A stretch of 64,000 bases of DNA, from the NCBI RefSeq assembly GCF_005952805.1, contig NZ_CP040709.1, positions 3,596,001 through 3,660,000 of the forward strand. The letters are read 5' to 3'. The notes under the pieces were generated by a model. It was not told the DNA's origin and ran no database searches. It saw only the letters and a list, made by a program, of their open reading frames with translations. The translations under genes were made by a program, and so were the position numbers. Positions 9,080 to 16,967 of this stretch are shown in pieces (position 1 is the stretch's first letter; each line of letters opens with the position of its first letter). Source of the DNA: Inhella inkyongensis. GTDB lineage: Bacteria; Pseudomonadota; Gammaproteobacteria; Burkholderiales; Burkholderiaceae_C.

Positions 9080-10215
9080 CAGCCCAGCTCCAGCCGGTTG
9101 CGGCCGGCCCGCTTGGCCGCATAACAGGCCGCGTCGGCACGCGCCAGCAGGCGACGGGCGTTTTCCACCGCCCCCAGTTCCAGTGGGTTGCAAACCGCCA
9201 GCCCCAAGCTGACGGTGAAGGGCAGGCGCCGCCCTTCGAACTCGCAAACCTCAGCCTCCACCGCCGCACGAAAACGCTCGGCCATGACACGCGCTTCATC
9301 CAACGAGGTATCGGGCATCAGCACCACGAACTCCTCGCCGCCGATGCGCGCCAGATGATCCTGCGCACGACGGAAATGCTGGCGCAGCAGGTTGGAGAAA
9401 TGCTGCAGGCAGGCGTCTCCGGCCAAATGGCCGTGGTGATCGTTGATGGCCTTGAAGTGGTCGATGTCCAAGAGCAGCAGGGCCAGGGGCTCGACATGGC
9501 GCTGGGCCTGGGCCCAGGCCTGCTCCAAGTGCTGCACATGGTCGCGCCGGTTGGCCAGCCCGGTCAGGCTGTCCTCGCGGGTCAAGCGTTCGATCTCGGC
9601 GCGGCTGGCCAGCAGGGCTTGTTCGGTATCCAGCTGCACGCGGAAGGCGCGAGCATTGCGCAGGGCCATGACGGACAGGTAGGCGGTGTAGAGACCCACC
9701 GTGAGCGCCGCCGCGCGGGTGCCGGACTGCTGGCTCAGCGGCCACAAGGGCGGCAGCACCAGGAGTGCCATGAAACTCAGCGCCGAGGTCGGCACCGGGA
9801 ACATCATCGCGGCCGCCGCCGAGGCAAAGGCCAGCATGGACACCACGGCCGTCAGCGTCACGGTGGCGTCGCTGCCGTCTAGGCTGCCGTAGACCAGCAG
9901 CACCGCGCAATAGACCAACGCGCTGCCATGCACCTGCAGCCAGCGCAGGCGCTGCCAGCGCGGTAGCCCCGCGTCATCGGCCGGCAGGCGGTGCAGCCGG
10001 CGCAACGGCCAGCTGATCAGAAAGATCAGTACGGCCAGCCATAACGGAGCGGGCAGGACGTACCAGGTCTGCGGGCCGGCCGACCAGCCCAGCACCAGGC
10101 AGCCCAGCGCCAGAAAGGGCGGGCCATCCAGGGTGCGCCAATAGATCTCTTCGGCCACCCGACGTTCACGGCTAAAGGTTCGCTCGGCCACCGAAGGCGG
10201 CAGGGAATCAGGCAT
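9079..10215 (-). CDS. Membrane-bound diguanylate cyclase (GGEEF)
   Basis: Makes c-di-GMP from two GTP. The N-terminal 180 residues form about six membrane segments (for example PAPLWLAVLIFLISW, ALVYCAVLLVYG, FMALLVLPPLWPL). A short coiled linker follows (AEIERLTREDSLTGLANRRDHV), then a complete GGDEF domain with the GGEEF active loop at residues 292-296. An RxxD inhibitory site (R283-D286) lies five residues before it, so product feedback is expected. No recognisable ligand-binding fold is seen, so the membrane part may be the sensor. The gene overlaps the deaminase gene by one base. Confidence 0.93.
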   Translation of the reverse strand: MPDSLPPSVAERTFSRERRVAEEIYWRTLDGPPFLALGCLVLGWSAGPQTWYVLPAPLWLAVLIFLISWPLRRLHRLPADDAGLPRWQRLRWLQVHGSALVYCAVLLVYGSLDGSDATVTLTAVVSMLAFASAAAAMMFPVPTSALSFMALLVLPPLWPLSQQSGTRAAALTVGLYTAYLSVMALRNARAFRVQLDTEQALLASRAEIERLTREDSLTGLANRRDHVQHLEQAWAQAQRHVEPLALLLLDIDHFKAINDHHGHLAGDACLQHFSNLLRQHFRRAQDHLARIGGEEFVVLMPDTSLDEARVMAERFRAAVEAEVCEFEGRRLPFTVSLGLAVCNPLELGAVENARRLLARADAACYAAKRAGRNRLELG

Positions 10216-10257
10216 CGAAGTCCCGCAAGGTGCGCCCGGTCTGGGCGCGCTGCATTC

Positions 10258-11622
10258 TCAACCGAAGCGGAACTGACCGAGGCGATTGCTGGGGTTGAGG
10301 GCCGCCGCCACCGCGCCAGCGCTCTGGCGCAAGGCCGAAGGCGTCAGCGCGTCATAGGTCGCCTGCAACAACGGGCCCAGGCCGTGCTCGGCGCTGAAGG
10401 AGCCCCCATGGGCCGCCACCAGCGCATAGATGCCCTCGCGCAGGCGCGCCATGTCCTCGGCGCCCGGCTTGGGGCAGTCCTTGGGCCAGACCAGGTTGTA
10501 GTGCTGGCCACCGTCGCCCAAGTGGCCGAAGTCGCAGACCTTGGCGGGCGCGAAATGCTCGGCCAGCCAGGCCCCGGCCTGGGCGCGGAAGGGCAGGAAA
10601 GCGCGCCGCGGCAGGCTGATGTCAAAGCCGATCACCGCGCCCTGCTCGCGCAGGCCCTCGCTGACCGCATGGCGCAGGCCCCACAGTCCTTCGTCGTTGT
10701 CCAGTGCCGCGTCGACCACCGCGCCGGACTCGAAATCGGCCTCCAGTTGGGTGTGCAGAAGCGCGCGCAGGTCCAGCTGGCTGGCCGGCACATCGGCGCT
10801 CAGCTCCACCAACAGGCTGTAAGGCGGCAGGCCTTCGGCAAAGGGCGAGGCGCCGCCCTGCACATGGATGGCAGCCTCCAGGGCGTTGGCGCTCAAGCCC
10901 TCGAAGGCCGACACCAGGCTGCCGAAGGCCGCGGTCCACCGCTGGTAGAGCGGCCACACGGCGTCCCAGTCGGCCGGCGCCACCAGGGCCACGGCGCTCT
11001 GCTTCGGCAATGGCGCGAGCTTCAGCGTGGCCTCGGTGATCAAGCCCAGCGCACCGGATGAACCGATGAACAGATGCTGCAGCGCCAGGGCGCTGTTGTC
11101 CTTGGCCAGGCCTAGCCCTAAGCGCAGCGCCTGCCCATCGGCACGCAAGACTTCCATGCCAAGGGTGTTGGCGCGCACATCGCCGTAGCGGCACATGCGC
11201 GTGCCACCGGTGTTGTGCGCCAGCATGCCGCCGATGCTCGGGTCGGCGCTCAGGTCGATGGGGAACTGCAGGCCGTGTTCGGCCAGGCGCTGGTTCACTT
11301 CGCTGAGCTTGAAGCCCGTGGAGACGCGCAGCGTGCGGTCCAAGGGATCGAACTCGAACACCTCGCGCAGGCGCTCGGTGCTCAGAATCACCTGCCCCTG
11401 CGGTGTGGCCGCCTGCACCAGGCCGGTATGCGCGCCCTGCAGCACCAAGGCAATGCCGTGCGCATCGGCCAGACGCAGCAACTCGGCGGCCTCGGCCACC
11501 GAGCCCGGCTTGAGCAAGGCCGCCGCCTGGCCCGCGCCATAGCGCGCGCCCTGCAGATAGCGGGGTTCGACCTCGGTGCTGGCTAGCGCGCCGGCAGCCT
11601 TCAAGAAAGCATCAAGACTCAT
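10258..11622 (-). CDS. FAD-linked dehydrogenase, probably D-2-hydroxyglutarate dehydrogenase
   Basis: A 454-residue flavoprotein of the GlcD/D2HGDH/D-lactate dehydrogenase group. The PCMH-type FAD domain includes LVLQGAHTGLVQAATP, DPSIGGMLAHNTGGTRMCRYGDVRANTLGMEV and FIGSSGALGLITEATLKL. The C-terminal FAD-oxidase region includes HLGDGGQHYNLVWP and GGSFSAEHGLGPLL. Within this cluster the upstream DUF1338 enzyme is expected to yield D-2-hydroxyglutarate, and this enzyme would oxidise it to 2-oxoglutarate; that role is inferred from context. The ATG at 11622 overlaps the preceding small membrane gene by 11 bases. Confidence 0.8.
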   Translation of the reverse strand: MSLDAFLKAAGALASTEVEPRYLQGARYGAGQAAALLKPGSVAEAAELLRLADAHGIALVLQGAHTGLVQAATPQGQVILSTERLREVFEFDPLDRTLRVSTGFKLSEVNQRLAEHGLQFPIDLSADPSIGGMLAHNTGGTRMCRYGDVRANTLGMEVLRADGQALRLGLGLAKDNSALALQHLFIGSSGALGLITEATLKLAPLPKQSAVALVAPADWDAVWPLYQRWTAAFGSLVSAFEGLSANALEAAIHVQGGASPFAEGLPPYSLLVELSADVPASQLDLRALLHTQLEADFESGAVVDAALDNDEGLWGLRHAVSEGLREQGAVIGFDISLPRRAFLPFRAQAGAWLAEHFAPAKVCDFGHLGDGGQHYNLVWPKDCPKPGAEDMARLREGIYALVAAHGGSFSAEHGLGPLLQATYDALTPSALRQSAGAVAAALNPSNRLGQFRFG

Positions 11623-11833
11623 CGTCGGACCGGGTCTTCTTGTGGCGCCAGGCCGCACCGAGGGCCGCCGTGACGCCCGAACTGGCCATCAGCAGCGGCG
11701 TCAGCGCCCGCGCTTCTTCACGGGGCAGCAGCCGCACCCAGTCCATGACGCCGTTGAAGACCCACACGGTCAACAACACCGTGCTGAGGGCCGCAAACGC
11801 GGCTGCCAGCCAGAACAAGGACTTGGTGGTCAT
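11612..11833 (-). CDS. Small two-helix membrane protein
   Basis: A 73-residue protein starting at ATG 11833, with two hydrophobic stretches (FWLAAAFAALSTVLLTVWVF and ALTPLLMASSGVTAALGAAW) and a basic C-terminus (RHKKTRSDDES). It lies 8 bases after the DUF1338 gene and overlaps the flavoprotein gene by 11 bases, so it is probably translated as part of the operon. No family is recognised. It may tether or assist the flavoprotein at the membrane, but that is speculation. Confidence 0.6.
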   Translation of the reverse strand: MTTKSLFWLAAAFAALSTVLLTVWVFNGVMDWVRLLPREEARALTPLLMASSGVTAALGAAWRHKKTRSDDES

Positions 11834-11841
11834 CGGCAATC

Positions 11842-12870
11842 TCAGTTCAGGATTTCGAGAGCCTCGTGCGTCGTCATCTTGAAGATGGCGGTCGCATTGC
11901 CGGCGTCGAAGGCCAGGTCCAGGCGGCCGCATTGCAGGCGCTCGCGCTGGATGAATTCGTAGAAGCTGCCCGGCACATGGCGGGCCACCCAGTCGCCCTC
12001 AGCCGTCAGGAACTCGCGTTCGACTTGGGCGGCCTTGAAGGCCGTCTGCATCACGCGGCCGCTCTTGCTGACCTCGATGGCCGGCTTGATCGAACGGCCC
12101 TTGGCCTTCTGCCCATCGCTCAGGCCTTGCAGGTCTTCGACGCGGTCGGTGGCATGGTTGAAGGCGTTGCCTTCCGTGCTGATCCAGGCCATTTCGGCGG
12201 ACTCGTTCAGCAGGGTTTCGTAGTCGGCCAAGGCAAAGCCACCATGCTGGCGGCCGAAGCAGGCCACGATTTTGGGCATCAGGGCCAGGGCATCGGCCCA
12301 GGGCAGCGCGCTGTCGCGACCCAGGCGCTCCAGACGGCCGATGTCCTGCGGGCCCAGCGGGTCCACGGAGTCGGCCAGCACGCGGGTCACCGCGGCCTGG
12401 AACTCGGCGCTGAACTGCTCGGGGTGCAGTTCCGAGACAAAGAATTGCGCAATGGTCTCGGGGAAATCGGCATGCGCCCAGGCGCGGCCGGTCATCTTCA
12501 GGCGCGGCAGCGGGTAGGTGTCGGCCACCTGGAAGCCCAGCGGGCGCAGCACGCGGCTGATCGCGGCCTCACCCGGGGGCAAAGCGCCGCTGGGCCAGGC
12601 CACGGTGCGCAGCGCGCCGTGGTCGAAGGTGATCTTCTGGCCGGCGGCCATCACGTCTTGCACATAGTCGTGGCCCTCGGGCACACGCTCGTGCAGGTCG
12701 TAGAACAGCACCATGTTCAGCGCCTGCGCCATCTCGGCACGGCTGACGGTCTCGCCCACGGCCTTCAACAGGCGCGGGTCGATTTCCAGCTGGGTGAACA
12801 GGGCATCAGCGGCGGACACGCCGAGCATGCCCTTGACGAGGCGATAGACGCCGGTATCAGAAGAAGTCAT
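11842..12870 (-). CDS. DUF1338 protein, 2-oxoadipate dioxygenase/decarboxylase type
   Basis: A 342-residue protein of the DUF1338 (HglS/YdcJ) family. HglS is an iron-dependent enzyme that turns 2-oxoadipate into D-2-hydroxyglutarate with CO2 release in lysine breakdown. Seen here: FDHGALRTVAW (metal His), LGFQVADTYPLPRLKMTGRAWAHADFPETIAQFFVSELHPEQFS (His and Glu ligands expected) and GNAFNHATDRV. The ATG at 12870 was selected because the upstream in-frame stretch reads through a repeat element and has no family similarity. It lies between the aminoadipate-semialdehyde dehydrogenase and the hydroxyglutarate dehydrogenase-like gene, which fits the pathway order. Confidence 0.87.
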   Translation of the reverse strand: MTSSDTGVYRLVKGMLGVSAADALFTQLEIDPRLLKAVGETVSRAEMAQALNMVLFYDLHERVPEGHDYVQDVMAAGQKITFDHGALRTVAWPSGALPPGEAAISRVLRPLGFQVADTYPLPRLKMTGRAWAHADFPETIAQFFVSELHPEQFSAEFQAAVTRVLADSVDPLGPQDIGRLERLGRDSALPWADALALMPKIVACFGRQHGGFALADYETLLNESAEMAWISTEGNAFNHATDRVEDLQGLSDGQKAKGRSIKPAIEVSKSGRVMQTAFKAAQVEREFLTAEGDWVARHVPGSFYEFIQRERLQCGRLDLAFDAGNATAIFKMTTHEALEILN

Positions 12871-12933
12871 CGAAGCAAACCACAACCAATCGGGCGCAGC
12901 ATCCGTGGCACGCCCAGAAGATGAGGGGCCGCG

Positions 12934-13014
12934 GCGGAACCGGCTTTGCCGGGCTGCTCGCGGCGCCCCCTTGAGGGGGAGGCGGCCCACAAGGGCCGCT
13001 TCGGGGGTGGGTCA
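12934..13014 (-). repeat. 3'-UTR structured repeat, family B copy 1
   Basis: Read on the minus strand it begins TGACCCACCCCCGAAGCG, five bases after the TAA of the aldehyde dehydrogenase gene. It consists of successive hairpins: GCGGCCC/GGGCCGC (12982-13000), CCCCC-TCAA-GGGGG and CCGGC-AAA-GCCGG (12940-12952). The shared segments are repeated at 58001-58080, where the first hairpin has a different sequence but still pairs. Confidence 0.8.
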
Positions 13015-13019
13015 GTTCC

Positions 13020-14546
13020 TTAAACGTCGAACTTGACGCCTTGGGCCAGCGGCAGGCTGTTCGAGTAGTTGACCGTGTTGGTCACGCGGCGCATGTACTG
13101 GCGCCACGCATCCGAACCCGACTCACGGCCACCGCCGGTTTCCTTCTCGCCGCCGAAAGCACCACCGATCTCGGCGCCCGAGGTGCCGATGTTGACGTTG
13201 GCGATGCCGCAGTCGCTGCCGCTGGCGGCCATGAAGGCCTCGGCTTCGCGGATGTCGGTCGTGAAGATGGCGCTGGACAGGCCTTGCGGCACGCCGTTTT
13301 GCAGCGCGATCGCCTCGTCCAACTGCTCGTACTTCAGCACGTAGAGGATGGGCGCGAAGGTCTCGTGGCAGACCACCTCGGTCTGGGCCGGCATGGTCAC
13401 CAGGGCCGGGGCGGCGTAGAAGGCCTCGGGGTGCTCTTGGCTAAGCGCACGCTCACCACCGCGCACCACACCGCCTTGTTCCTTGGCGGCTGCCAGCGCA
13501 GCCTGCATGGCGTCGAAGGCCAGCTTGTCGACCAGCGGGCCGACCAGGGTGCCGTCGGCCAGCGGGTTGCCGATCTTCAACTGCACGCGCACCTTTTCCA
13601 GGCGCTCGACCAGCTGGTCGTGCACCGAGGCGTGGGCGATCACGCGGCGGGTGGTGGTGCAGCGCTGGCCGGCGGTGCCCCAGGCACCGAAGGCGATGGC
13701 GCGCACGGCCAGGTCCAGGTCGGCCTTGTCGCTGACGATCAGGGCGTTGTTACCGCCCAGCTCCAGCAGGCAACGGCCAAAGCGCGCGGCCACCTTGGGG
13801 CCGACGATGCGACCCATGCGGGTCGAGCCGGTGGCGGAAATCAGCGGCACGCGCACGTCGTTGACCAGGGCTTCACCGACGGCAGCACCGCCGTTGACCA
13901 GCATCGACAGACCTTCCGGCGCGGCGTGGCCGTCGGCCTTGTAGGCGGCCACAGCCTTCTCGAACAGGGCCTGCGTGGCCAGAGCCGTCAGCGGGGTCTT
14001 CTCGCTGGGCTTCCACACGCAGGTGTCGCCGGCCACCAGGGCCAGGGCCGAGTTCCAGGCCCACACCGCCACCGGGAAGTTGAAGGCCGAGATGATGCCC
14101 ACCACGCCCAGGGGCATCCACTGCTCCATCATGCGGTGGCCGGGGCGCTCGCTGGCAATCGTCAGGCCATGCAGCTGGCGGCTCAAACCGACGGCGAAGT
14201 CGCAGATGTCGATCATTTCCTGCACTTCACCCAGGCCTTCGCTGGCGATCTTGCCGGCTTCCAGGCTGACCAGGGCGGCCAGATCGGCCTTGTGGGCGCG
14301 CAGCACTTCGCCGAACTTGCGCACCAGCTCGCCGCGCTTGGGCGCGGGAATGACGCGCCACTGCAAGAAGGCGGCATGTGCGGTACCAATGGCAGCGCTC
14401 ATCTCGGCGGCCGTGGCTTCGACCACCTTGCCGGTGACAGCGCCGTCCACAGGCGAGCGGGCGGTCAGCGTGCCTTCGGTGTAAAGAGCCTTGGCAACGC
14501 CCATGCGGGCGAGCAGCTCGTGGGCTTGGGTGGAAATGGTGGACAT
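13020..14546 (-). CDS. amaB: Aminoadipate-semialdehyde (piperideine-6-carboxylate) dehydrogenase, ALDH7 family
   Basis: NAD-dependent oxidation of alpha-aminoadipate semialdehyde to alpha-aminoadipate in lysine degradation. The 508-residue protein is very close to the antiquitin/ALDH7 type: [64 protein letters not shown], catalytic E262 (LELGGNN) and C296 (GQRCTTTRR), and the C-terminal [34 protein letters not shown]. It follows the saccharopine dehydrogenase-like gene by 82 bases, which contain an 11-bp inverted repeat (14568-14603). The symbol follows the Pseudomonas name; pcd is also used. Confidence 0.93.
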   Translation of the reverse strand: [508 protein letters not shown]

Positions 14547-14567
14547 GGGAATCTCCTGAATGCGAAA

Positions 14568-14603
14568 AGCGCCGCCGCGCTGAAGAAACAGAGCGGCGGC
14601 GCT
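14568..14603 (-). promoter_or_regulatory. Intra-operon hairpin between lysine genes
   Basis: Perfect 11-bp inverted repeat AGCGCCGCCGC/GCGGCGGCGCT (14568-14578 and 14593-14603). On the minus strand it is followed by TTTTCG. It lies 22 bases upstream of the amaB start, and could be a partial terminator or an RNA-stability hairpin that adjusts expression of the downstream genes. Confidence 0.55.
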
Positions 14604-14628
14604 GGGTGTTTAGCGCAAGCTGTGCAGC

Positions 14629-15723
14629 TTAGGCGATCGACTGGACGTTGCGCTGCGTCTCGTAGGCCATGCCGAAGCGGTTGGCCAGGAAGTCGGGCAG
14701 GGCCACGTCTTCTTGGCGGATGAAACCCTTCTGCGGCAGCTTGCCCTGGCGGAACAGGTCCACGGCCGTGCAGATGCCGGCGGCGGTGGTGATCTGGATG
14801 GCCGACAGGGGCTTCTCGCCACGCTCGGCGAAGATCTTGCGAGCGAACACTTCCTGCAGCAGCTGGCCGTTCTTCATACCGGACACGGTCACGAACACCA
14901 GCACCACGTCCTGCATGGTGGCAGGCATGCTCTTGCGCATGATGTCCTTCAGCTGCTCCTGGTCGCCGGCCAGGGCCAGGTCTTCCAGCAGGAACTTCAT
15001 CAGGTCACGGTGACCGGGGTAACGCACGGTCTTGTAGTCCAGGTTCTGGACCTTGCCCGACCAGGTCTCGCACAGGGTGCCCAGGCCGCCCGAGGTGTTG
15101 AAGGCTTCGTACTCGACACCGTCCAGGCTGAAGTGCTCCAGGCCTTCCAGCGGCAGGGCCTGAATGAAGTCACCGCCGTGGATGGCTTCGCAGGGATGGC
15201 AGTACTCGTTGATCAGGCCATCGACCGACCAAGTCAGGTTGTACTTCAGCTTGTTGGTCGGGAAGGCGGGCAGCGCGCCGACGCGCATCTGCACATCACG
15301 CACTTCGTCGAATTGCTTGGCCAGGTGGTGGGCCACGATGCCGATGAAGCCGGGAGCCAGGCCGCACTGGGGCATGAAGGCGGTCTTGGCGTCCTTGGCC
15401 ATGGCCATGATGGCCTTGGTAGCGGCCACGTCTTCGGTCAGGTCGAAGTAGTGGCAGCCGCACTCCAGCGCGGCTTCGGCGGCGGTGATGGCCAGGTGGT
15501 AGGGCAGCGCATTGACGACGGCGTCGTTGCCGCGCACGCCGGCCATCAGGGCGGCCTTGTTCTCGCTGTCGACTTCCTTGGTGGCGATGCCTTCGGCTGC
15601 CAGCACGCTCAGGTACTTGGCGCTCTTGTCCAGCACGGTGACCTGGTAGTCGCCGGTGGCGTGCAGCAGGCGGGCGATGGTCTGGCCGATGTGACCGGCG
15701 CCGAGCAGGGCAATCTTCATCAT
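14629..15723 (-). CDS. Saccharopine dehydrogenase-like oxidoreductase
   Basis: A 364-residue protein starting MMKIALLGAGHIGQTIARLLHATGDYQVTVLDKS, a Rossmann dinucleotide site. NALPYHLAITAAEAALECGCHYFDLTEDV and MPQCGLAPGFIGIVAHHL follow, as in saccharopine dehydrogenases (LYS9/SDH type). The family oxidises saccharopine to aminoadipate semialdehyde and glutamate. The start at 15723 has GGAG eight bases upstream. The lysine-ketoglutarate reductase partner of the animal/plant bifunctional enzyme is not present here, so the substrate in vivo (saccharopine or a piperideine carboxylate) is open. It is the first gene of the lysine cluster and is divergent from an Lrp/AsnC regulator. Confidence 0.87.
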   Translation of the reverse strand: MMKIALLGAGHIGQTIARLLHATGDYQVTVLDKSAKYLSVLAAEGIATKEVDSENKAALMAGVRGNDAVVNALPYHLAITAAEAALECGCHYFDLTEDVAATKAIMAMAKDAKTAFMPQCGLAPGFIGIVAHHLAKQFDEVRDVQMRVGALPAFPTNKLKYNLTWSVDGLINEYCHPCEAIHGGDFIQALPLEGLEHFSLDGVEYEAFNTSGGLGTLCETWSGKVQNLDYKTVRYPGHRDLMKFLLEDLALAGDQEQLKDIMRKSMPATMQDVVLVFVTVSGMKNGQLLQEVFARKIFAERGEKPLSAIQITTAAGICTAVDLFRQGKLPQKGFIRQEDVALPDFLANRFGMAYETQRNVQSIA

Positions 15724-15800
15724 GGGGAAGTCTCCGAAAGGGTTTTGAGGCGCCGCCAGGACGCAGCGACGCGATGAACGGGACTGTAGGAAAGCGGCAT

Positions 15801-15866
15801 GACGAAAGAAAGCGCAGCTTCGTCGGAAAATGCGGCTCGAACGACGATTCGTCACTTCTCTTCGTC
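15801..15866. promoter_or_regulatory. Cluster of GACGAA/TTCGTC half-sites, putative Lrp-family operator
   Basis: The 167-base divergent region holds GACGAA at 15801, TTCGTC at 15819, the 11-bp palindrome GACGATTCGTC at 15843-15853, and TTCGTC at 15861. The two forward half-sites are 42 bp apart, or four helical turns. The arrangement fits cooperative binding by an Lrp/AsnC octamer between the regulator and the lysine genes. Confidence 0.7.
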
Positions 15867-15890
15867 ATATTGCATTGAATAGGGAAAACC

Positions 15891-16337
15891 ATGAGCACCG
15901 CCCCGCTGGACGATTTGGACCGCCGCCTGCTGGCCCTGCTGCAGGCCAACGCGCGCGCCGCCACCGCCGATCTGGCCCGCCAACTGAATGTGGCGCGCAC
16001 CACGGTGGTGGCCCGGCTGGCGCGGCTGGAGGCCAGCGGCGCCATCGTGGGCTACACCGTGCGCCTGGGCGCCACCGAGGGCAGCGAGGGCGTGCAGGCC
16101 TTTGTGAACCTGTCGGTCAGCCCCAAGGTGGCGCGCAAGGTGATCGAGCGGCTGTCGCTCTTGCCTGAACTGCGCCAGCTGGCGGCCGTGAGCGGCGAAT
16201 TCGACTACTTGGCTGTGCTGCGCGCGCCTTCCACGCAGCGTCTGGACGCCTTGCTGGATGAAATTGGCGAGATCGACGGCGTGCTGCGCACCACCACGTC
16301 GGTGCTGCTGGCGATGAAAGTCGATCGGGTGGCGTAG
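15891..16337 (+). CDS. Lrp/AsnC-family transcriptional regulator
   Basis: A 148-residue protein with an N-terminal winged helix-turn-helix (LDDLDRRLLALLQANARAATADLARQLNVARTTVVARLARLEASGAIVGYTV). A RAM/AsnC ligand-binding domain follows (VQAFVNLSVSPKVARKVIERLSLLPELRQLAAVSGEFDYLAVLRAPS). It is transcribed divergently from the saccharopine dehydrogenase-like gene. The local regulator of a catabolic operon in this family usually senses the amino acid being degraded, so lysine or a pathway intermediate is the likely ligand (inference). It probably also controls its own promoter through the shared half-sites at 15801-15866. Confidence 0.93.
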   Translation: MSTAPLDDLDRRLLALLQANARAATADLARQLNVARTTVVARLARLEASGAIVGYTVRLGATEGSEGVQAFVNLSVSPKVARKVIERLSLLPELRQLAAVSGEFDYLAVLRAPSTQRLDALLDEIGEIDGVLRTTTSVLLAMKVDRVA

Positions 16338-16376
16338 CCCCCCCGGTAAGCTGCGCGCCTCTCTTACGGAGCCCTC

Positions 16377-16967
16377 ATGGATCTCTCCTGGATTGCCTTC
16401 CTCGCCGGCCTCATCCTCTTCTTCGGCCCCCATTCCGTGCGCCTGTTCGCCGAGCCCTGGCGCCAGGCGCGCATGGCGGCTTGGGGTGAAAAGGGCTGGA
16501 AGGGACGCTACAGCCTGGTGGTGGGCGTTGGCTTTGCACTGCTGCTGTGGGGCTTTGCAGGTGTGCGCCATGAACAGGCGGCCCTCTTCACCCTGCCCGC
16601 CGGCTTGGGGCTCGGCATGCGCCATCTGATGGCGCTGCTGATGCTGCCGGCGTGTTGGCTGATCGTGGCCTATCACCTGCCGCGCAGCCATTTCAAGGTC
16701 CGCCTGGGCCATCCGATGCTGCTGGCCACCAAGCTCTGGGCTTTTGCTCACCTGCTGGTGAATCACAAGCCCGTGGAGCTCCTGCTGTTCGGCAGCTTTC
16801 TGCTTTGGGCGGTGCTGGACTTCCGCGCGGCGCGCCGGCGCCCGGCAGCTGCGCCGCAGTCGCCGTCCTGGCTGCAAACTGGCATGGCCCTGGTGGGCGG
16901 CACCGCCTTCTACGGCGCCTTCGCCCTCTGGCTGCACCCGCTTTGGCTGGGGGTCAGCGCGCGCTGA
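16377..16967 (+). CDS. NnrU-family integral membrane protein
   Basis: A 196-residue protein with about five to six membrane segments. It carries the family start pattern (LAGLILFFGPHSVRLFAEPWRQARMAAWGEKGWKGRYSL), HLMALLMLPACWLIVAYHLPRSHFKVRLGHPMLLATKLWAFAHLLVNHKP and a C-terminal segment. Conserved histidines in the GHPML and AHLLVN stretches resemble related heme or NO-associated membrane proteins. NnrU was first linked to nitrite/NO reduction, but many copies occur away from denitrification genes, as here. Its stop TGA joins the stop of the convergent GGDEF gene as TGATCA. Confidence 0.88.
   Translation: MDLSWIAFLAGLILFFGPHSVRLFAEPWRQARMAAWGEKGWKGRYSLVVGVGFALLLWGFAGVRHEQAALFTLPAGLGLGMRHLMALLMLPACWLIVAYHLPRSHFKVRLGHPMLLATKLWAFAHLLVNHKPVELLLFGSFLLWAVLDFRAARRRPAAAPQSPSWLQTGMALVGGTAFYGAFALWLHPLWLGVSAR

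Noticed and set aside
13041..14723. A 560-codon open frame antisense to amaB
   Set aside because: It covers the aldehyde dehydrogenase gene, whose active-site motifs are complete; the antisense product has no recognisable motif.
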